A stretch of 64,000 nucleotides of DNA from Microbacteriaceae bacterium VKM Ac-2855 (GCA_013204985.1 JABMLG010000007.1:171458-235457); one strand, 5' to 3'; counted from the first letter of the stretch, positions 1-9,054 are shown. Numbers and translations are program-made. The notes: generated by a model not told the origin, from the sequence alone.

Positions 1-91
1 CGCCGAACCGAACGCCGCCGAACCGAACGCCGCCGAACCGAACGCCGCCGAACCGAACGCCGCCGAACCGAACGCCGCCGAACCGAACGCC
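1..91 (+). repeat. six exact copies of a 15-bp tandem repeat
   Basis: The 15-bp unit cgccgaaccgaacgc is repeated six times without mismatch, contiguous and without spacers, from the very edge of the window. Read in the frame of the downstream membrane protein it encodes the pentapeptide Ala-Glu-Pro-Asn-Ala six times. The array probably extends upstream of the window. Confidence 0.95.
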
Positions 92-616
92 GACCCGACT
101 CTCGCCGCCCGTCTCGTCGGGGCCACAGCCGCGCCGGTCGGTCGGGTGCTCGACACCTATCGCACCGAGCAGTCCATCTACGGGACCGTCCTCGTCAGCG
201 CGCTGATCGCGGTGGGCTGGAACGACGAGACCGACCTCGACGTTCTCGTCTTCATGCTGGGCACGGTCGGGGTCTTCTGGCTCGCGCACGTGTACGCCGG
301 TGCCGTCTCGCGGTTGCACGGCAAGGATGGCGCGGCGGGCACCCTCGCCGCGATCATCGAGGCGGCCCGGCACTCGCTCGGCATGGTGGTCTCGATGCTG
401 CTGCCGTCGCTCCTCCTGCTGCTCGCCGTGGTCGGCTGGGTCGACGAGTACGTCGCGTACTACCTGGCGCTCTGGTCGGGCGTCGTGATCCTCGCGGTGC
501 TGGGCTTCGTCAGCTCCACGATCCGTGGCCGCCCGCTCGCGATCCGCTTCCTCGGCGCGCTGACGACGGCGGCGCTCGGCCTCGGCATCATCTGGCTCAG
601 CGCGCTCGTGCACTGA
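2..616 (+). CDS. multi-pass membrane protein, 5' partial, with AEPNA pentapeptide repeat
   Basis: The reading frame is open from the window edge, so the start probably lies upstream. The visible product begins with six AEPNA repeats (residues 1-30 of the visible part), a short Ala/Arg linker, then about five hydrophobic segments ending near the C-terminus. A GTG at 146 could instead start a 156-residue protein, which would leave the repeat non-coding; I prefer the longer reading because the repeat keeps frame and has no stop. The repeat resembles a flexible Ala/Pro-rich linker. No family was recognised. A tiny membrane peptide gene follows after 31 bases. Confidence 0.6.
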   Translation, partial: AEPNAAEPNAAEPNAAEPNAAEPNAAEPNADPTLAARLVGATAAPVGRVLDTYRTEQSIYGTVLVSALIAVGWNDETDLDVLVFMLGTVGVFWLAHVYAGAVSRLHGKDGAAGTLAAIIEAARHSLGMVVSMLLPSLLLLLAVVGWVDEYVAYYLALWSGVVILAVLGFVSSTIRGRPLAIRFLGALTTAALGLGIIWLSALVH

Positions 617-647
617 ACCGCCCCCTGTCTCCGGGTACGCTCGACGG

Positions 648-785
648 ATGACCCAAGCCGACCCCGAGGCCGCCCGTCGTCGTCGACGCAATCTGCTCTG
701 GGTCGTGCCGCTGCTCGTGCTCGTGGTCGGCGCGCTGCTCGGCGTCACGGTTCTGCTGGCGAGCGTCGCTGCGCGTCAGCTCTGA
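648..785 (+). CDS. small single-pass membrane peptide (45 aa)
   Basis: A 45-codon frame starting with ATG encodes an N-terminal cluster of five arginines followed by one hydrophobic helix (about residues 17-42). A TACGCT -10-like box at 636-641 sits six bases before the ATG, the leaderless geometry seen elsewhere in this window. It ends 12 bases before the DsbA-like gene, so the two probably form one transcript. Function unknown; it could be a membrane partner of the thiol oxidoreductase, but only the position suggests that. Confidence 0.55.
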   Translation: MTQADPEAARRRRRNLLWVVPLLVLVVGALLGVTVLLASVAARQL

Positions 786-797
786 TCGAGGAGCCCC

Positions 798-1511
798 ATG
801 AGCGATTCGCCGCCGCGCCGTCTCGGCTGGAAACACCTGTACTGGATCCTCCCCGTCGCTCTGGTCATGCTGACGGCGTTCGCTGTCGTCGTGGCGCTGG
901 TAGCCGGCTCGATCGTGCAACGGGTCGCCGCATCGCGTACGGATCCGGTGCCGACGGAGGCGGCGGACGGCGGCTTCTCGATCGACCCGCTCGGCACCGC
1001 ACCCGTGCACATCACGGTCTACGTCGACTACCTGTGCCCCTACTGCGGTCAATTCGAGCAGACCAACGGCGAGACGATCGAGGAGTGGATCGAGGCCGGC
1101 GACGCGAGCCTCGTTGTGCATCCGATCGCCATCCTCACCTCTCGCTCGAACGGGACGAAGTACTCCGAGCGCGCCGCGAGCGCTGCAGCCTGTGTGGGTA
1201 CGCTCGCGCCCGGGTCCTTCTACGCCTTCCACACCGCCCTGTTCGCGAACCAGCCCGCCGAGGGCACGGATGGGCTGAGCGACGACGCGTTGGTCGAGCT
1301 CGCGGCGAACGCGGCGGCGGCCGGGGGAGACGACGTGGCCGCCTGCATCCGCGGCGGCGACTACCGCTCGTGGGTGCAGGATATGACGGAGCGCGCGATC
1401 AAGGACGACGGCGTGGTCGGCACGCCCACGATCCTGGTCAACGGTGAGCAGTACACCGGGTCGCTGACCGACACGGCCTCGTTCGCCGCCTTCGTCGCCC
1501 AGCAGCACTGA
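798..1511 (+). CDS. membrane-anchored DsbA-like thiol:disulfide oxidoreductase
   Basis: The product has 237 residues: a cytoplasmic basic N-terminus, one transmembrane anchor (about residues 15-38) and an extracytoplasmic thioredoxin-fold domain. The redox motif Cys80-Pro-Tyr-Cys83 and a later GTPTILVNG segment with the cis-proline loop are visible, as expected for the DsbA/FrnE-type family (Thioredoxin_4) common in actinobacteria. It likely catalyses disulfide formation or isomerisation in exported proteins. A gaggag ribosome site lies seven bases before the ATG. The preceding 45-codon gene probably shares its transcript. Confidence 0.85.
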   Translation: MSDSPPRRLGWKHLYWILPVALVMLTAFAVVVALVAGSIVQRVAASRTDPVPTEAADGGFSIDPLGTAPVHITVYVDYLCPYCGQFEQTNGETIEEWIEAGDASLVVHPIAILTSRSNGTKYSERAASAAACVGTLAPGSFYAFHTALFANQPAEGTDGLSDDALVELAANAAAAGGDDVAACIRGGDYRSWVQDMTERAIKDDGVVGTPTILVNGEQYTGSLTDTASFAAFVAQQH

Positions 1512-1526
1512 CCGCGAGCGCGCGCC

Positions 1527-1569
1527 GGCTCAGTCGCGCTAGCGCGTCGGCTCAGTCGCGCTGCGCGTC
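1527..1569. repeat. 21/22-bp tandem duplication spanning the mnhG stop codon
   Basis: Two adjacent copies (1527-1548 and 1549-1569) of ggctcagtcgcgct(a)gcgcgtc differ by a single inserted base. The second copy contains the complement of the last mnhG codons including its stop at 1552-1554; the first copy lies in the intergenic space. It is one of three tandem duplications in the window that include a stop codon. Confidence 0.9.
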
Positions 1570-1908
1570 GGCCTCGGTGACCACGTCGGCCAGTTCGTCG
1601 ACCACCAGCTCGCCCGGCGAGACGTTGGCGGCGCGGTAGCCGGCACGGCCGACCATGTGCGCCGACACCGGCACGGTGAGCAGTTGGAAGCCGAGAACCA
1701 GCAGGATCGTTGTCGCCGCGGCGAACCCGGGGTTGCGGATTCCTACCGCCAGCATCACGCAGATCAGGCCGAAGACCTGCGGTTTGGTGCCGGCGTGCAT
1801 CCGCGAGAGCAGATCGGAGAAACGTAGCAGGCCGATGCCGGCGACCAGGCACAGCAGCGCCCCCAGCACCAGCAGCACCGACGTCAGCACGTCGAGAAAG
1901 AGATCCAT
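1552..1908 (-). CDS. mnhG: Na+/H+ antiporter subunit MnhG/MrpG
   Basis: This 118-residue membrane protein has three hydrophobic segments and the LRFSDLLSRMHAGTKPQVFG stretch (residues about 30-49) typical of MnhG/PhaG. It is the last subunit of the Mrp cation/proton antiporter, which exports Na+ (or K+) in exchange for protons. Its ATG overlaps the mnhF stop by one base (TGATG), so translation is coupled. The 3' end is inside a tandem duplication. Confidence 0.93.
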   Translation of the reverse strand: MDLFLDVLTSVLLVLGALLCLVAGIGLLRFSDLLSRMHAGTKPQVFGLICVMLAVGIRNPGFAAATTILLVLGFQLLTVPVSAHMVGRAGYRAANVSPGELVVDELADVVTEADAQRD

Positions 1909-2174
1909 CAGTCCTCCTCCCGGTTGGCCATGAACTTGGCGACGCTGATCGAGCCGAAGACGGCGAACAGCGCGAGCACGAGAGCCACGGGCAACGACGC
2001 GGTGTGCCGGTTGACGGCCATCTCGGCGCCGAGACCGCACAGGATCGTCGACACCAGAACATCCGTCGCGACCACGCGGTCGAGCACCGACGGCCCGCGG
2101 ATGATGCGCACCACCGCGAAGATCGCGGCCACGCCGAAGATCGGCACCAGCACCCAGACCAGACCCTCGATCAT
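1908..2174 (-). CDS. mnhF: Na+/H+ antiporter subunit MnhF/MrpF
   Basis: The 88-residue product has three transmembrane helices and the conserved RGPSVLDRVVATDVL segment diagnostic of MnhF. It is a small integral subunit of the Mrp complex. The ATG overlaps the mnhE stop by four bases (ATGA) and the stop overlaps the mnhG start, placing it in a tightly coupled operon. Confidence 0.93.
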   Translation of the reverse strand: MIEGLVWVLVPIFGVAAIFAVVRIIRGPSVLDRVVATDVLVSTILCGLGAEMAVNRHTASLPVALVLALFAVFGSISVAKFMANREED

Positions 2175-2722
2175 GACGCCACCTCCTCGCCGCGTACCCG
2201 GGCGACATCGTCCTTCGAGCCGATCGCGCGCACGATCCGCGCCTCCGTGGCGAGCACGGTACGTCGCGTGTGCTCGAGCTGCTTCTCGGAGACGGAGCCG
2301 AGCACGTGCAGGTACAGCACGTTCTTCGAGGGGTCGACCTCGATCACGAGCGATCCCGGCACCAGTGAGACGGCCTCGGTCGTCCAGACCAGCATGCCCT
2401 CGGAGCGGCTGCGCAGCGGCACCGCGATGATCGCATTGCGCACCGGCACCGGAAGAGTGAGCACCTGCCACGACACCCGCAACGACGCAACCGCGATGTC
2501 CCACACGAGCCGCAGCACGAACAGCAGGACGTACCAGAGGTTGATCCGGTTCGAGAACTCGACCGGCGGCAGGTAGAACACCCGCGTCACGATGACGGCG
2601 ACCAGGAAACCCGATACGACCGAGAGCACCGAGAGGTCGTCCCAAAGCAGCACCCAGATGCCGACCAGGGTCACGAACATGGCGAACTGGTTCCAGAAGT
2701 CCACGCGGCGGCGCCGGCTCAT
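2171..2722 (-). CDS. mnhE: Na+/H+ antiporter subunit MnhE/MrpE
   Basis: The 183-residue protein has N-terminal membrane helices (about residues 10-80) and a soluble C-terminal domain containing SLVPGSLVIEVDPSKNVLYLH, shortened here, as in MnhE/PhaE. It is required for assembly of the Mrp antiporter. The start overlaps the mnhD stop by four bases. Confidence 0.92.
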   Translation of the reverse strand: MSRRRRVDFWNQFAMFVTLVGIWVLLWDDLSVLSVVSGFLVAVIVTRVFYLPPVEFSNRINLWYVLLFVLRLVWDIAVASLRVSWQVLTLPVPVRNAIIAVPLRSRSEGMLVWTTEAVSLVPGSLVIEVDPSKNVLYLHVLGSVSEKQLEHTRRTVLATEARIVRAIGSKDDVARVRGEEVAS

Positions 2723-4308
2723 CGCGGCCCCTCCTCACCGAAGGACGAATCGCGGTAGACCGTCGCGATGTAGGTCGACGGATCGGTGATCTCGCTCGCC
2801 GCCTCCTGGCTCGAGCCGTAGAGCGGGCCGGCGCCGAGGGTGAGCAGGAGGCTCACGCCGACCATGCCCGCGGTCGCCGCGATCATCAGGGCGGGCGTCG
2901 CCTGCGTCTTCACCGAACCGGTGTCGTGCGGCGCCTCCTGAAGCTGCTCGATCAGCGGCGACTCGTAGCCCGAGACCTCCTCGCGGCGGCGCCAGAACGC
3001 CATGTTCCACACGCGCGCGACCGCGTAGAGCGTCAGCAGCGAGGTGATGGCACCGGCCGCGATGACGGCCCAGACGACCCACGAGGGGTGCCCGCCGTTC
3101 GCCTCGGCGCCGGCCACGAACAGGCCGACCTTGCCGAGGAAGCCGGTGAAAGGTGGGATGCCGCCCAGGTTCATCGCCGGGATGAAGTACAGCACTCCGA
3201 GCAGCGGCGAGGCCTTGAGCAGGCCTCCGAGCCGGATGATCGAGGTCGTCCCGCCGATCCGCTCGATCAGACCGGTACCGAGGAACAGCGTCGTCTGCAC
3301 CGTGATGTGGTGGATCACGTAGAAGATCGTCGCGGCGTAGCCCGCTTCGGTGCCCAGTGCGATGCCGAACACCATGTAACCGATGTGCGAGACCAGCGTG
3401 AAGGAGAGCATCCGCTTGATGTCGGCCTGAGCCACCGCGCCGAGGATGCCCACGATCATGGTCAGCAGCGAGACCCAGAGCAGCAGATCGTTCAGCGCTC
3501 CGCCCGGGAACAGCAGCGTTTCGGTGCGGATGAGGGCGTACACACCGACCTTGGTCAGCAAGCCGGCGAACACGGCCGTGACCGGCGCGGGCGCCGTCGG
3601 GTACGAGTCGGGCAGCCAGAACGACAGCGGGAACACCGCGGCCTTGATCCCGAAGCCCAGCAGCAGCGCCACGTGCAGCACGAGCTGCACGTCGGCCGGC
3701 AGCTCGGCGATGCGGATGGACAGCTGCGCCATGTTGACCGTGCCCGTCGCTCCGTAGAGCAGACCGATCGCGGTGAGGAAGAAGATGCTCGAGACGAGCG
3801 AGACCACGACGTAGGTCGTGCCGGCACGGATGCGCGGCCCGGTGCCGCCGAGGGTGATCAGCACGTAGCTGGCCGCGAGCAGGATCTCGAAGCCGACGTA
3901 GAGGTTGAACAGGTCGCCCGCCACGAAGGCGTTCAGGATGCCCGCCGAGAGGATGAGGTAGGTCGGGTGGAAGATCGTGACCGGCGTCTCGCGGTTGCCG
4001 TCGGCGATGCCCTGCCCGATCGAGAAGAGCAGGACGCCCAGCAGCGTGATCGAGGTGATCACGAGCATCAGAGCGGCCAGCGGATCGACGACCAGCACGA
4101 TGCCCCACGGCGGCTCCCAGCCGCCGACGTAGACCGCTTCGCCACCCTGGGTATCGACGAGGACGAGCAGGATGCTGGAGATCACGAGCACCGTGCTCAG
4201 GGCGATCACGTTGACCAGGATCTGCGCGCGTCGGTGACGGCCCAGCACCAGAGCGACGGCGGCGCCGAGGAGGGGGATCGTGACGACGAGCGGGATCAGC
4301 ACGTTCAT
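2719..4308 (-). CDS. mnhD: Na+/H+ antiporter subunit MnhD/MrpD
   Basis: The 529-residue polytopic protein belongs to the NuoL/M/N-like proton-translocating family; it shows about 14 hydrophobic segments and the conserved KAAVFPLSFWLPDSYPTAP region with the essential lysine and proline-rich helix. In Mrp systems it forms one of the two proton or sodium pathways. A cytoplasmic linker near residues 440-470 precedes the last helix. The start overlaps the mnhC stop by four bases. Confidence 0.95.
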   Translation of the reverse strand: MNVLIPLVVTIPLLGAAVALVLGRHRRAQILVNVIALSTVLVISSILLVLVDTQGGEAVYVGGWEPPWGIVLVVDPLAALMLVITSITLLGVLLFSIGQGIADGNRETPVTIFHPTYLILSAGILNAFVAGDLFNLYVGFEILLAASYVLITLGGTGPRIRAGTTYVVVSLVSSIFFLTAIGLLYGATGTVNMAQLSIRIAELPADVQLVLHVALLLGFGIKAAVFPLSFWLPDSYPTAPAPVTAVFAGLLTKVGVYALIRTETLLFPGGALNDLLLWVSLLTMIVGILGAVAQADIKRMLSFTLVSHIGYMVFGIALGTEAGYAATIFYVIHHITVQTTLFLGTGLIERIGGTTSIIRLGGLLKASPLLGVLYFIPAMNLGGIPPFTGFLGKVGLFVAGAEANGGHPSWVVWAVIAAGAITSLLTLYAVARVWNMAFWRRREEVSGYESPLIEQLQEAPHDTGSVKTQATPALMIAATAGMVGVSLLLTLGAGPLYGSSQEAASEITDPSTYIATVYRDSSFGEEGPR

Positions 4309-4847
4309 ATCTCCTCCTCCTTCGGGGTCTTCGTCGTGGCGTTCGTCGTCGTGGCGCTGCTCGGTTCCGCCTCGGGTCGGTCGTCGGTCATCGCGGATTC
4401 ACCGTGCAAGGCGGCGGTGCCCTCGTCGCTGGCCTCGAGCACGGCGTCGAGCGCGAGGTCGTCCGAGCGGGTCTGCTCGGTGATGTCGGCGAGGTCCTCG
4501 CGCACCGAGACGTCCGAATCGTCGTCCTCGACCTGGTCGGCGTTGGCGAGGCGCCACTTGCGGTAGATCATCGCCAGCAAGAAGGCGGAGACGCCGAAGG
4601 TGATCACGATCGCGGTGAGGATCAGCGCCTGCGGCAGCGGGTCGGCCATCTCCTCGTAGCTGCGGTCACCGGTGACGAACGGCGCGAGCCCGGCCCGCCC
4701 GGCCATCAGCAGGATCAGCAGGTTCGTGGCGTTGCCCACCAGTAGGAAGCCGATCAGGATGCGGGTGAGGCTGCGCTCGAGCAGCTGGTAGACGCCGGCG
4801 GCGTACATGACCGCCATCACGACCACGAGCACGAGGGTGATGCTCAC
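4305..4847 (-). CDS. mnhC: Na+/H+ antiporter subunit MnhC/MrpC with long acidic C-terminal tail
   Basis: The first ~115 residues carry the three helices and the LIGFLLVGNATNLLIL motif of the NuoK-like MnhC. The remaining ~65 residues form a hydrophilic, Asp/Glu- and Thr-rich tail that is not part of the core family fold. The GTG start was chosen because it overlaps the mnhA stop by four bases (GTGA), the coupling used throughout this operon. The tail makes the protein about half again as long as a typical MnhC. Confidence 0.92.
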   Translation of the reverse strand: MSITLVLVVVMAVMYAAGVYQLLERSLTRILIGFLLVGNATNLLILLMAGRAGLAPFVTGDRSYEEMADPLPQALILTAIVITFGVSAFLLAMIYRKWRLANADQVEDDDSDVSVREDLADITEQTRSDDLALDAVLEASDEGTAALHGESAMTDDRPEAEPSSATTTNATTKTPKEEEI

Positions 4848-7800
4848 TCGTCGCCTCCCTCGATGCGTCCGTTCGCGGTGCGGCGCATCCGCCCGTCGCT
4901 GACGCTCGTGCCGGCCGGCAGTTCGGTCTCGAGGCCGTCCACGCTTCCGGAGGTGTCGGTGCTGTGCGTCACGCCGTCGCGGGAGGTCTCGCCGGTCTCG
5001 GCCTCTTCGCCGTGCCGGTCCACCTCGCCACCGAGGCTGCGCAGGATGTCGAGCGTGAGCCCGATCACGATGAGGTACACACCGATGTCGAAGAGCGTCG
5101 GGGTACCGAGGTGCAGCTCGCCCAGGATCGGCACCTCGAGGTCGATCCAGCTCGCCTGCAGCACCTCCAGGCCGAGGAACAGGGACGACACGGCGGTACC
5201 GACGGCGAAGAGCAGGCCCAGACCGAGCACCTTGCCGGCGTCGATCGGAGCGGCCTCGCCGAGTTCGAACCGCCCGCCGGCGAGGTAACGCGCGACCAGA
5301 GCGAGCCCCGCCAGGAGCCCTCCGGCGAAGCCGCCGCCCGGGGTGTTGTGGCCGGTGAAGAGCAGGTAGACCGAGACGATCATCGCGGGATGGAAGAGCA
5401 GGCGCACCAGCACTTCGAGCACGATGGAGCGGTTCTCGGGGCGAAGCGTGCGCCCGGCCACGAGCCACGAGCGGCGTTCGCCGTCGGAGTCGTCGTGCGC
5501 CGTGCGGGTGCGGCCGTCCGCATCCGCGGGCGATGCGCTGGTGAGATCGACCGGCTCGTCGCCCGAACCACGGGTGCGTCGCCCCGGGCGTTCGACGTTC
5601 TCGAGGCGGGGGGCACCGCCCGCGCGGCTCGAGAGGAAGATCAGGCTTGCGACTCCGGTGGCCACGACGACGAGGACCGAGATCTCGCCCATCGTGTCCC
5701 AGGCGCGGATGTCGACGAGCATCACGTTGACGATGTTGCGACCCTTGCCCTCCTCGTACGCGAGGCGGGGGAGTTCGATCGAGATCGGCGTCGCGGTGCG
5801 GGCGCCGAGCGCGAGCGTGGCGACGACCGCCATCGTGGCGCCGACGGCGATGCCGATCACGGCGCGCAGGCGCTTGCGCATCGGCGCGTGCGCCTTCGCG
5901 ATCCGGGTGGGCAGGCGGCGCAGCACGAGCACGAAGACGACGAGCGTGATCGTCTCGACCAGCGCCTGGGTGAGGGCCAGATCGGGCGCGCCCTGCATCG
6001 CGAAGAGGGCGACCATGCCGTAGCCGGTGACGCCGACGAGCAGCACCGCGGCGATCCGCTGCTTGGCGATCGCGGCCCAGACGGCGGCCATCGCCATCAC
6101 GGCTCCGATCGCGAGCTGCGCGGGGTAGTCCCACAGGGTGACCTCGTCGGTCCAGCTGCGGTTCAGTGCAGACGTGCCGCCGACACCCAGCACGAAGACG
6201 ACCAGGATCACGGTGAGGTACCGCGGCAGCGATCCGCGCTGCACGAACTCGGTTACCGCGCTGGCGAAGCGGTCGATCGCGCGCATCGTGGCCCAGTAGC
6301 CCTCGGCGGCGTCGATCCGGTTCGGCACCTTCGACTGCAGGCGGGCGACACGCTTGCGGTTGGCGAACAGCACCAGACCGATCGCGATCATGATGGCCGA
6401 GAGGCCCAGTGCCGGCTCGAAGCCGTGCCAGAGCGCGAGGTGGTACGTGCCGTGGTCGCTCTCGAGTGCGCCGGTCGCATCCGCGGCGGATTCGGGAACC
6501 GTGTCGGCGTGCAGGGCGAGCAGCGGGTCGAGCAGCTGCGGCGCCAGGCCGGCCACGACGGAGGCGACGGCGAGCGCAACGGGCGCGAGCGTGAAGTCCC
6601 ACGGCTCCGCGTGCAGGTGGCTCTTCTCGACGCCGCTCTTGCGGGCGAATGCACCCCAGAAGAACCGCGCGCTGTAGGCGACGGTGATGATGGAGCCGAT
6701 CCCCAAGCCGATCAGTGCGATCAGCGCCCAGACGGAGCCCTGCTCGATGGCGGTCAGCAGCCCGGTGAAGATCGCCTCTTTGGCGACGAAACCGAACAGC
6801 GGAGGAACGCCGGCCATCGACAGGATGCCCAGCAACGCGGCCACCGCGAGCACGGGGGCCTGTCGGCCGACACCGCTGAGTTTGCGCAGGTCGCGGGTGC
6901 CGGCGCGGTGATCGATGATGCCGACCACCAAGAAGAGCAGCGCCTTGAACAGTGCGTGACCGAGCAGCAGCGCGAGCCCGGCGAGCGCGGTGTCACGCGT
7001 GCCGAACCCCACGGCGACCGTGAGGAAGCCGAGCTGGCTCACGGTGCCGTAGGCGAGCACGAGTTTGAGGTCGTACTGGCGCAGTGAGCGCCAGCCGCCG
7101 ACGAGCATGGTCCAGACCCCGACGGACACGACGATCGGCAGCCAGACCGAGTCGTCGGCGAATCCCGGCGCGAGACGGGCGACGAGGTAGATGCCCGCCT
7201 TCACCATCGCCGCGGCGTGCAGATAGGCGCTGACGGGGGTGGGCGCGGCCATCGCGGCGGGCAGCCAGAAGTGGAAGGGCACCAGAGCCGACTTCGAGAA
7301 CGCGCCGGCGAGCACGAGCACGATCGCGGTCGAGATCAGGGGGCCGTTCGGGGCGGCCTCGACGATGCCGTGGATGCTCGTGGTGCCGACGGCGACCGCG
7401 AGGATGACGATACCGACCAGCATCGCCAGGCCGCCGAGGGTGGTGACGAGCAGCGCCTGCAGGCCCGCGCCGCGGCTCTCCTTGCGACCCGAGTAGTGCC
7501 CGATCAGCAGGTAGGAGAGAACGCTCGTGGCCTCCCAGAAGACGAACATCACGATGATGTCGTCGGCGGTGACGAGGCCGTACATCACACCGGCGAAAGC
7601 GAAGAGGAGGCTGGCGAATCGGCCGAGGCTCGGCTCGTCGCGGCGGAAGTACCTGGCGCAATAGAAGAGGACCAGCGCACCCACACCGGTCACGATCAAC
7701 GCGAGCACGAGTGAGAGCGCGTCGAGACGGAAGCTGAGTGAGATACCGAGCTGCGGGATCCAGTCGATGGATTCGGTGATGACGCCGCCGGAGAGGATCT

Positions 7801-7942
7801 CCGGGAGATATGCCGCGGTGGCTATGAACGCGCCGACCGGCACTGCGGCGAGAGCGTAGAAGCCCTTCGGTCCGGCATGTTTGATGAAGAGCGGCGTGAG
7901 CAGTGCCAGCAATCCGAAGAGAACGAGGATGAGAAGCATCAC
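4844..7942 (-). CDS. mnhA: Na+/H+ antiporter subunit A fused to subunit B (MrpA-MrpB)
   Basis: The 1032-residue protein starts with the NuoL-like antiporter core (about residues 1-500, with SALVPFHFWLPAAMAAPTPV), continues with the MrpA-specific helices and the GYGMVALFAMQGAPDLALTQ region (about 650-670), and ends with the MnhB-type domain (GHNTPGGGFAGGLLAGLALV, about residue 870 onward). The fusion explains why no separate mnhB exists; it is common in actinobacteria. A GGAGGG ribosome site lies six bases before the ATG. It is the first gene of the operon mnhA(B)-C-D-E-F-G. Confidence 0.95.
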   Translation of the reverse strand: MMLLILVLFGLLALLTPLFIKHAGPKGFYALAAVPVGAFIATAAYLPEILSGGVITESIDWIPQLGISLSFRLDALSLVLALIVTGVGALVLFYCARYFRRDEPSLGRFASLLFAFAGVMYGLVTADDIIVMFVFWEATSVLSYLLIGHYSGRKESRGAGLQALLVTTLGGLAMLVGIVILAVAVGTTSIHGIVEAAPNGPLISTAIVLVLAGAFSKSALVPFHFWLPAAMAAPTPVSAYLHAAAMVKAGIYLVARLAPGFADDSVWLPIVVSVGVWTMLVGGWRSLRQYDLKLVLAYGTVSQLGFLTVAVGFGTRDTALAGLALLLGHALFKALLFLVVGIIDHRAGTRDLRKLSGVGRQAPVLAVAALLGILSMAGVPPLFGFVAKEAIFTGLLTAIEQGSVWALIALIGLGIGSIITVAYSARFFWGAFARKSGVEKSHLHAEPWDFTLAPVALAVASVVAGLAPQLLDPLLALHADTVPESAADATGALESDHGTYHLALWHGFEPALGLSAIMIAIGLVLFANRKRVARLQSKVPNRIDAAEGYWATMRAIDRFASAVTEFVQRGSLPRYLTVILVVFVLGVGGTSALNRSWTDEVTLWDYPAQLAIGAVMAMAAVWAAIAKQRIAAVLLVGVTGYGMVALFAMQGAPDLALTQALVETITLVVFVLVLRRLPTRIAKAHAPMRKRLRAVIGIAVGATMAVVATLALGARTATPISIELPRLAYEEGKGRNIVNVMLVDIRAWDTMGEISVLVVVATGVASLIFLSSRAGGAPRLENVERPGRRTRGSGDEPVDLTSASPADADGRTRTAHDDSDGERRSWLVAGRTLRPENRSIVLEVLVRLLFHPAMIVSVYLLFTGHNTPGGGFAGGLLAGLALVARYLAGGRFELGEAAPIDAGKVLGLGLLFAVGTAVSSLFLGLEVLQASWIDLEVPILGELHLGTPTLFDIGVYLIVIGLTLDILRSLGGEVDRHGEEAETGETSRDGVTHSTDTSGSVDGLETELPAGTSVSDGRMRRTANGRIEGGDE

Positions 7943-8119
7943 AGTCCCTCCGGCGCTCGTACCCAGTCATCTGTCGAACACAGGGTACCGGACGGGGGTA
8001 CGCGGAAAGCTGAGTGGGCCGGGGCTTGCGGGCTCAGGACGGATTCTGATTCGAGGCGGTGGCGGCTGTGCGGCAGACGCGGGGCCGCATCCGCTGGTGG
8101 CTCGGGCTACGGTGGCGAC

Positions 8120-9031
8120 ATGCCTCGCATCCTCGCGCCCGGTCAGACCGCTCAGTTGTTCGTCTTCGACGTCGCGAGCGGAACCTCGTCTCTCGTGTTC
8201 GCCTCCGAGACGATGCTGTTCGAAGCGCCGAACTGGTCACCCGACGGATCCGCACTCGTCGTCAACGCGGATGGCGGCCTCTTCCGCATCCCCCTGGAGG
8301 CACCCGAGCTGCAGCCCATCGCGCTCGACGGGGTGCCGGCCGAGTTGAACAACGATCACGTGCTCGCGCCCGACGGTCTCGCCGCCTACGTCTCCGCCCG
8401 CGACGGTCACCTGTACTCCGTCGCGCTCGACGGCTCGCGCCCCGCGGAGCGTCTCACGACCCCGCGCGGCGAGCGGTTCAAGCACTACCTGCACGGCGTA
8501 TCGCCCGAAGGCGCCACGCTGGCGCTGATCGGCGGCGGGCCCGACGCGAGCGGCGACTGGGTCACGAACGTCTACACGATGCCCGCCAGCGGAGGTCCGC
8601 TGACGCAGCTGACCGACGATTCAGCACCCGACGACGGCGTCGAGTTCGACGCGACGGCGGAGTGGCTGCTGTTCAACTCCGAGCGCGAGACGCCCGGCAC
8701 GGCGCAGCTGTTCCGGATGCCGGCCGACGGATCCGCTGCTCCCTCGCGACTGCACGCATCCGCCACCGTGGACTGGTTCCCACACGCCTCGCCCGATGGC
8801 CGGTGGGTGCAGTACCTCGCGTACGAGGCGGGCACCGCCGGGCACCCCGCTGATCTGCCCGTGGCACTGCGGATGCTGGACACGAGCGACGGATCCACGC
8901 GCGAACTCGTCACGCTGTTCGGTGGCCAAGGCACCACGAACGTGAACGGCTGGGCGCCGGACTCGACGCGCTTCGCGTACGTCGCGTATCCGCTGCACCT
9001 CGATCTCTCCTCTGAGGTCGGGCGGGTCTGA
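8120..9031 (+). CDS. TolB-like beta-propeller (WD40-like) protein
   Basis: The 303-residue product consists of repeated units such as ENAPNWSPDG-like strands (FEAPNWSPDGSALVVNADGG, VDWFPHASPDGRWVQYL, VNGWAPDSTRFAYVAY), the hallmark of PD40/TolB propellers. No signal peptide or peptidase domain is present, so it is probably a cytoplasmic scaffold of unknown ligand. A TACGGT box at 8108-8113 stands exactly six bases before the ATG, suggesting a leaderless transcript. Its stop lies within a 16-bp tandem repeat. It is divergent from the Mrp operon. Confidence 0.8.
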   Translation: MPRILAPGQTAQLFVFDVASGTSSLVFASETMLFEAPNWSPDGSALVVNADGGLFRIPLEAPELQPIALDGVPAELNNDHVLAPDGLAAYVSARDGHLYSVALDGSRPAERLTTPRGERFKHYLHGVSPEGATLALIGGGPDASGDWVTNVYTMPASGGPLTQLTDDSAPDDGVEFDATAEWLLFNSERETPGTAQLFRMPADGSAAPSRLHASATVDWFPHASPDGRWVQYLAYEAGTAGHPADLPVALRMLDTSDGSTRELVTLFGGQGTTNVNGWAPDSTRFAYVAYPLHLDLSSEVGRV

Positions 9032-9054
9032 GCTCGGGCGGGTCTGAGCTCGGG
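9018..9054. repeat. 16-bp tandem repeat spanning the stop codon of the TolB-like gene
   Basis: The unit tcgggcgggtctgagc occurs twice exactly (9018-9033, 9034-9049) plus a partial third copy. The TGA at 9029-9031 is inside the first copy. Degenerate ctgagctcggg and ctgacatc variants continue to about 9095. Confidence 0.85.

Noticed and set aside
1-91. Possible CRISPR array
   Set aside because: The 15-bp units are directly contiguous with no spacers and read in frame as a peptide repeat.
4964-7087. Long open frame antisense to mnhA (over 700 codons)
   Set aside because: Composition is Arg/Asp/Gln/His-rich as expected from the complement of high-GC coding DNA; no start signal and the sense frame is a clear MrpA.
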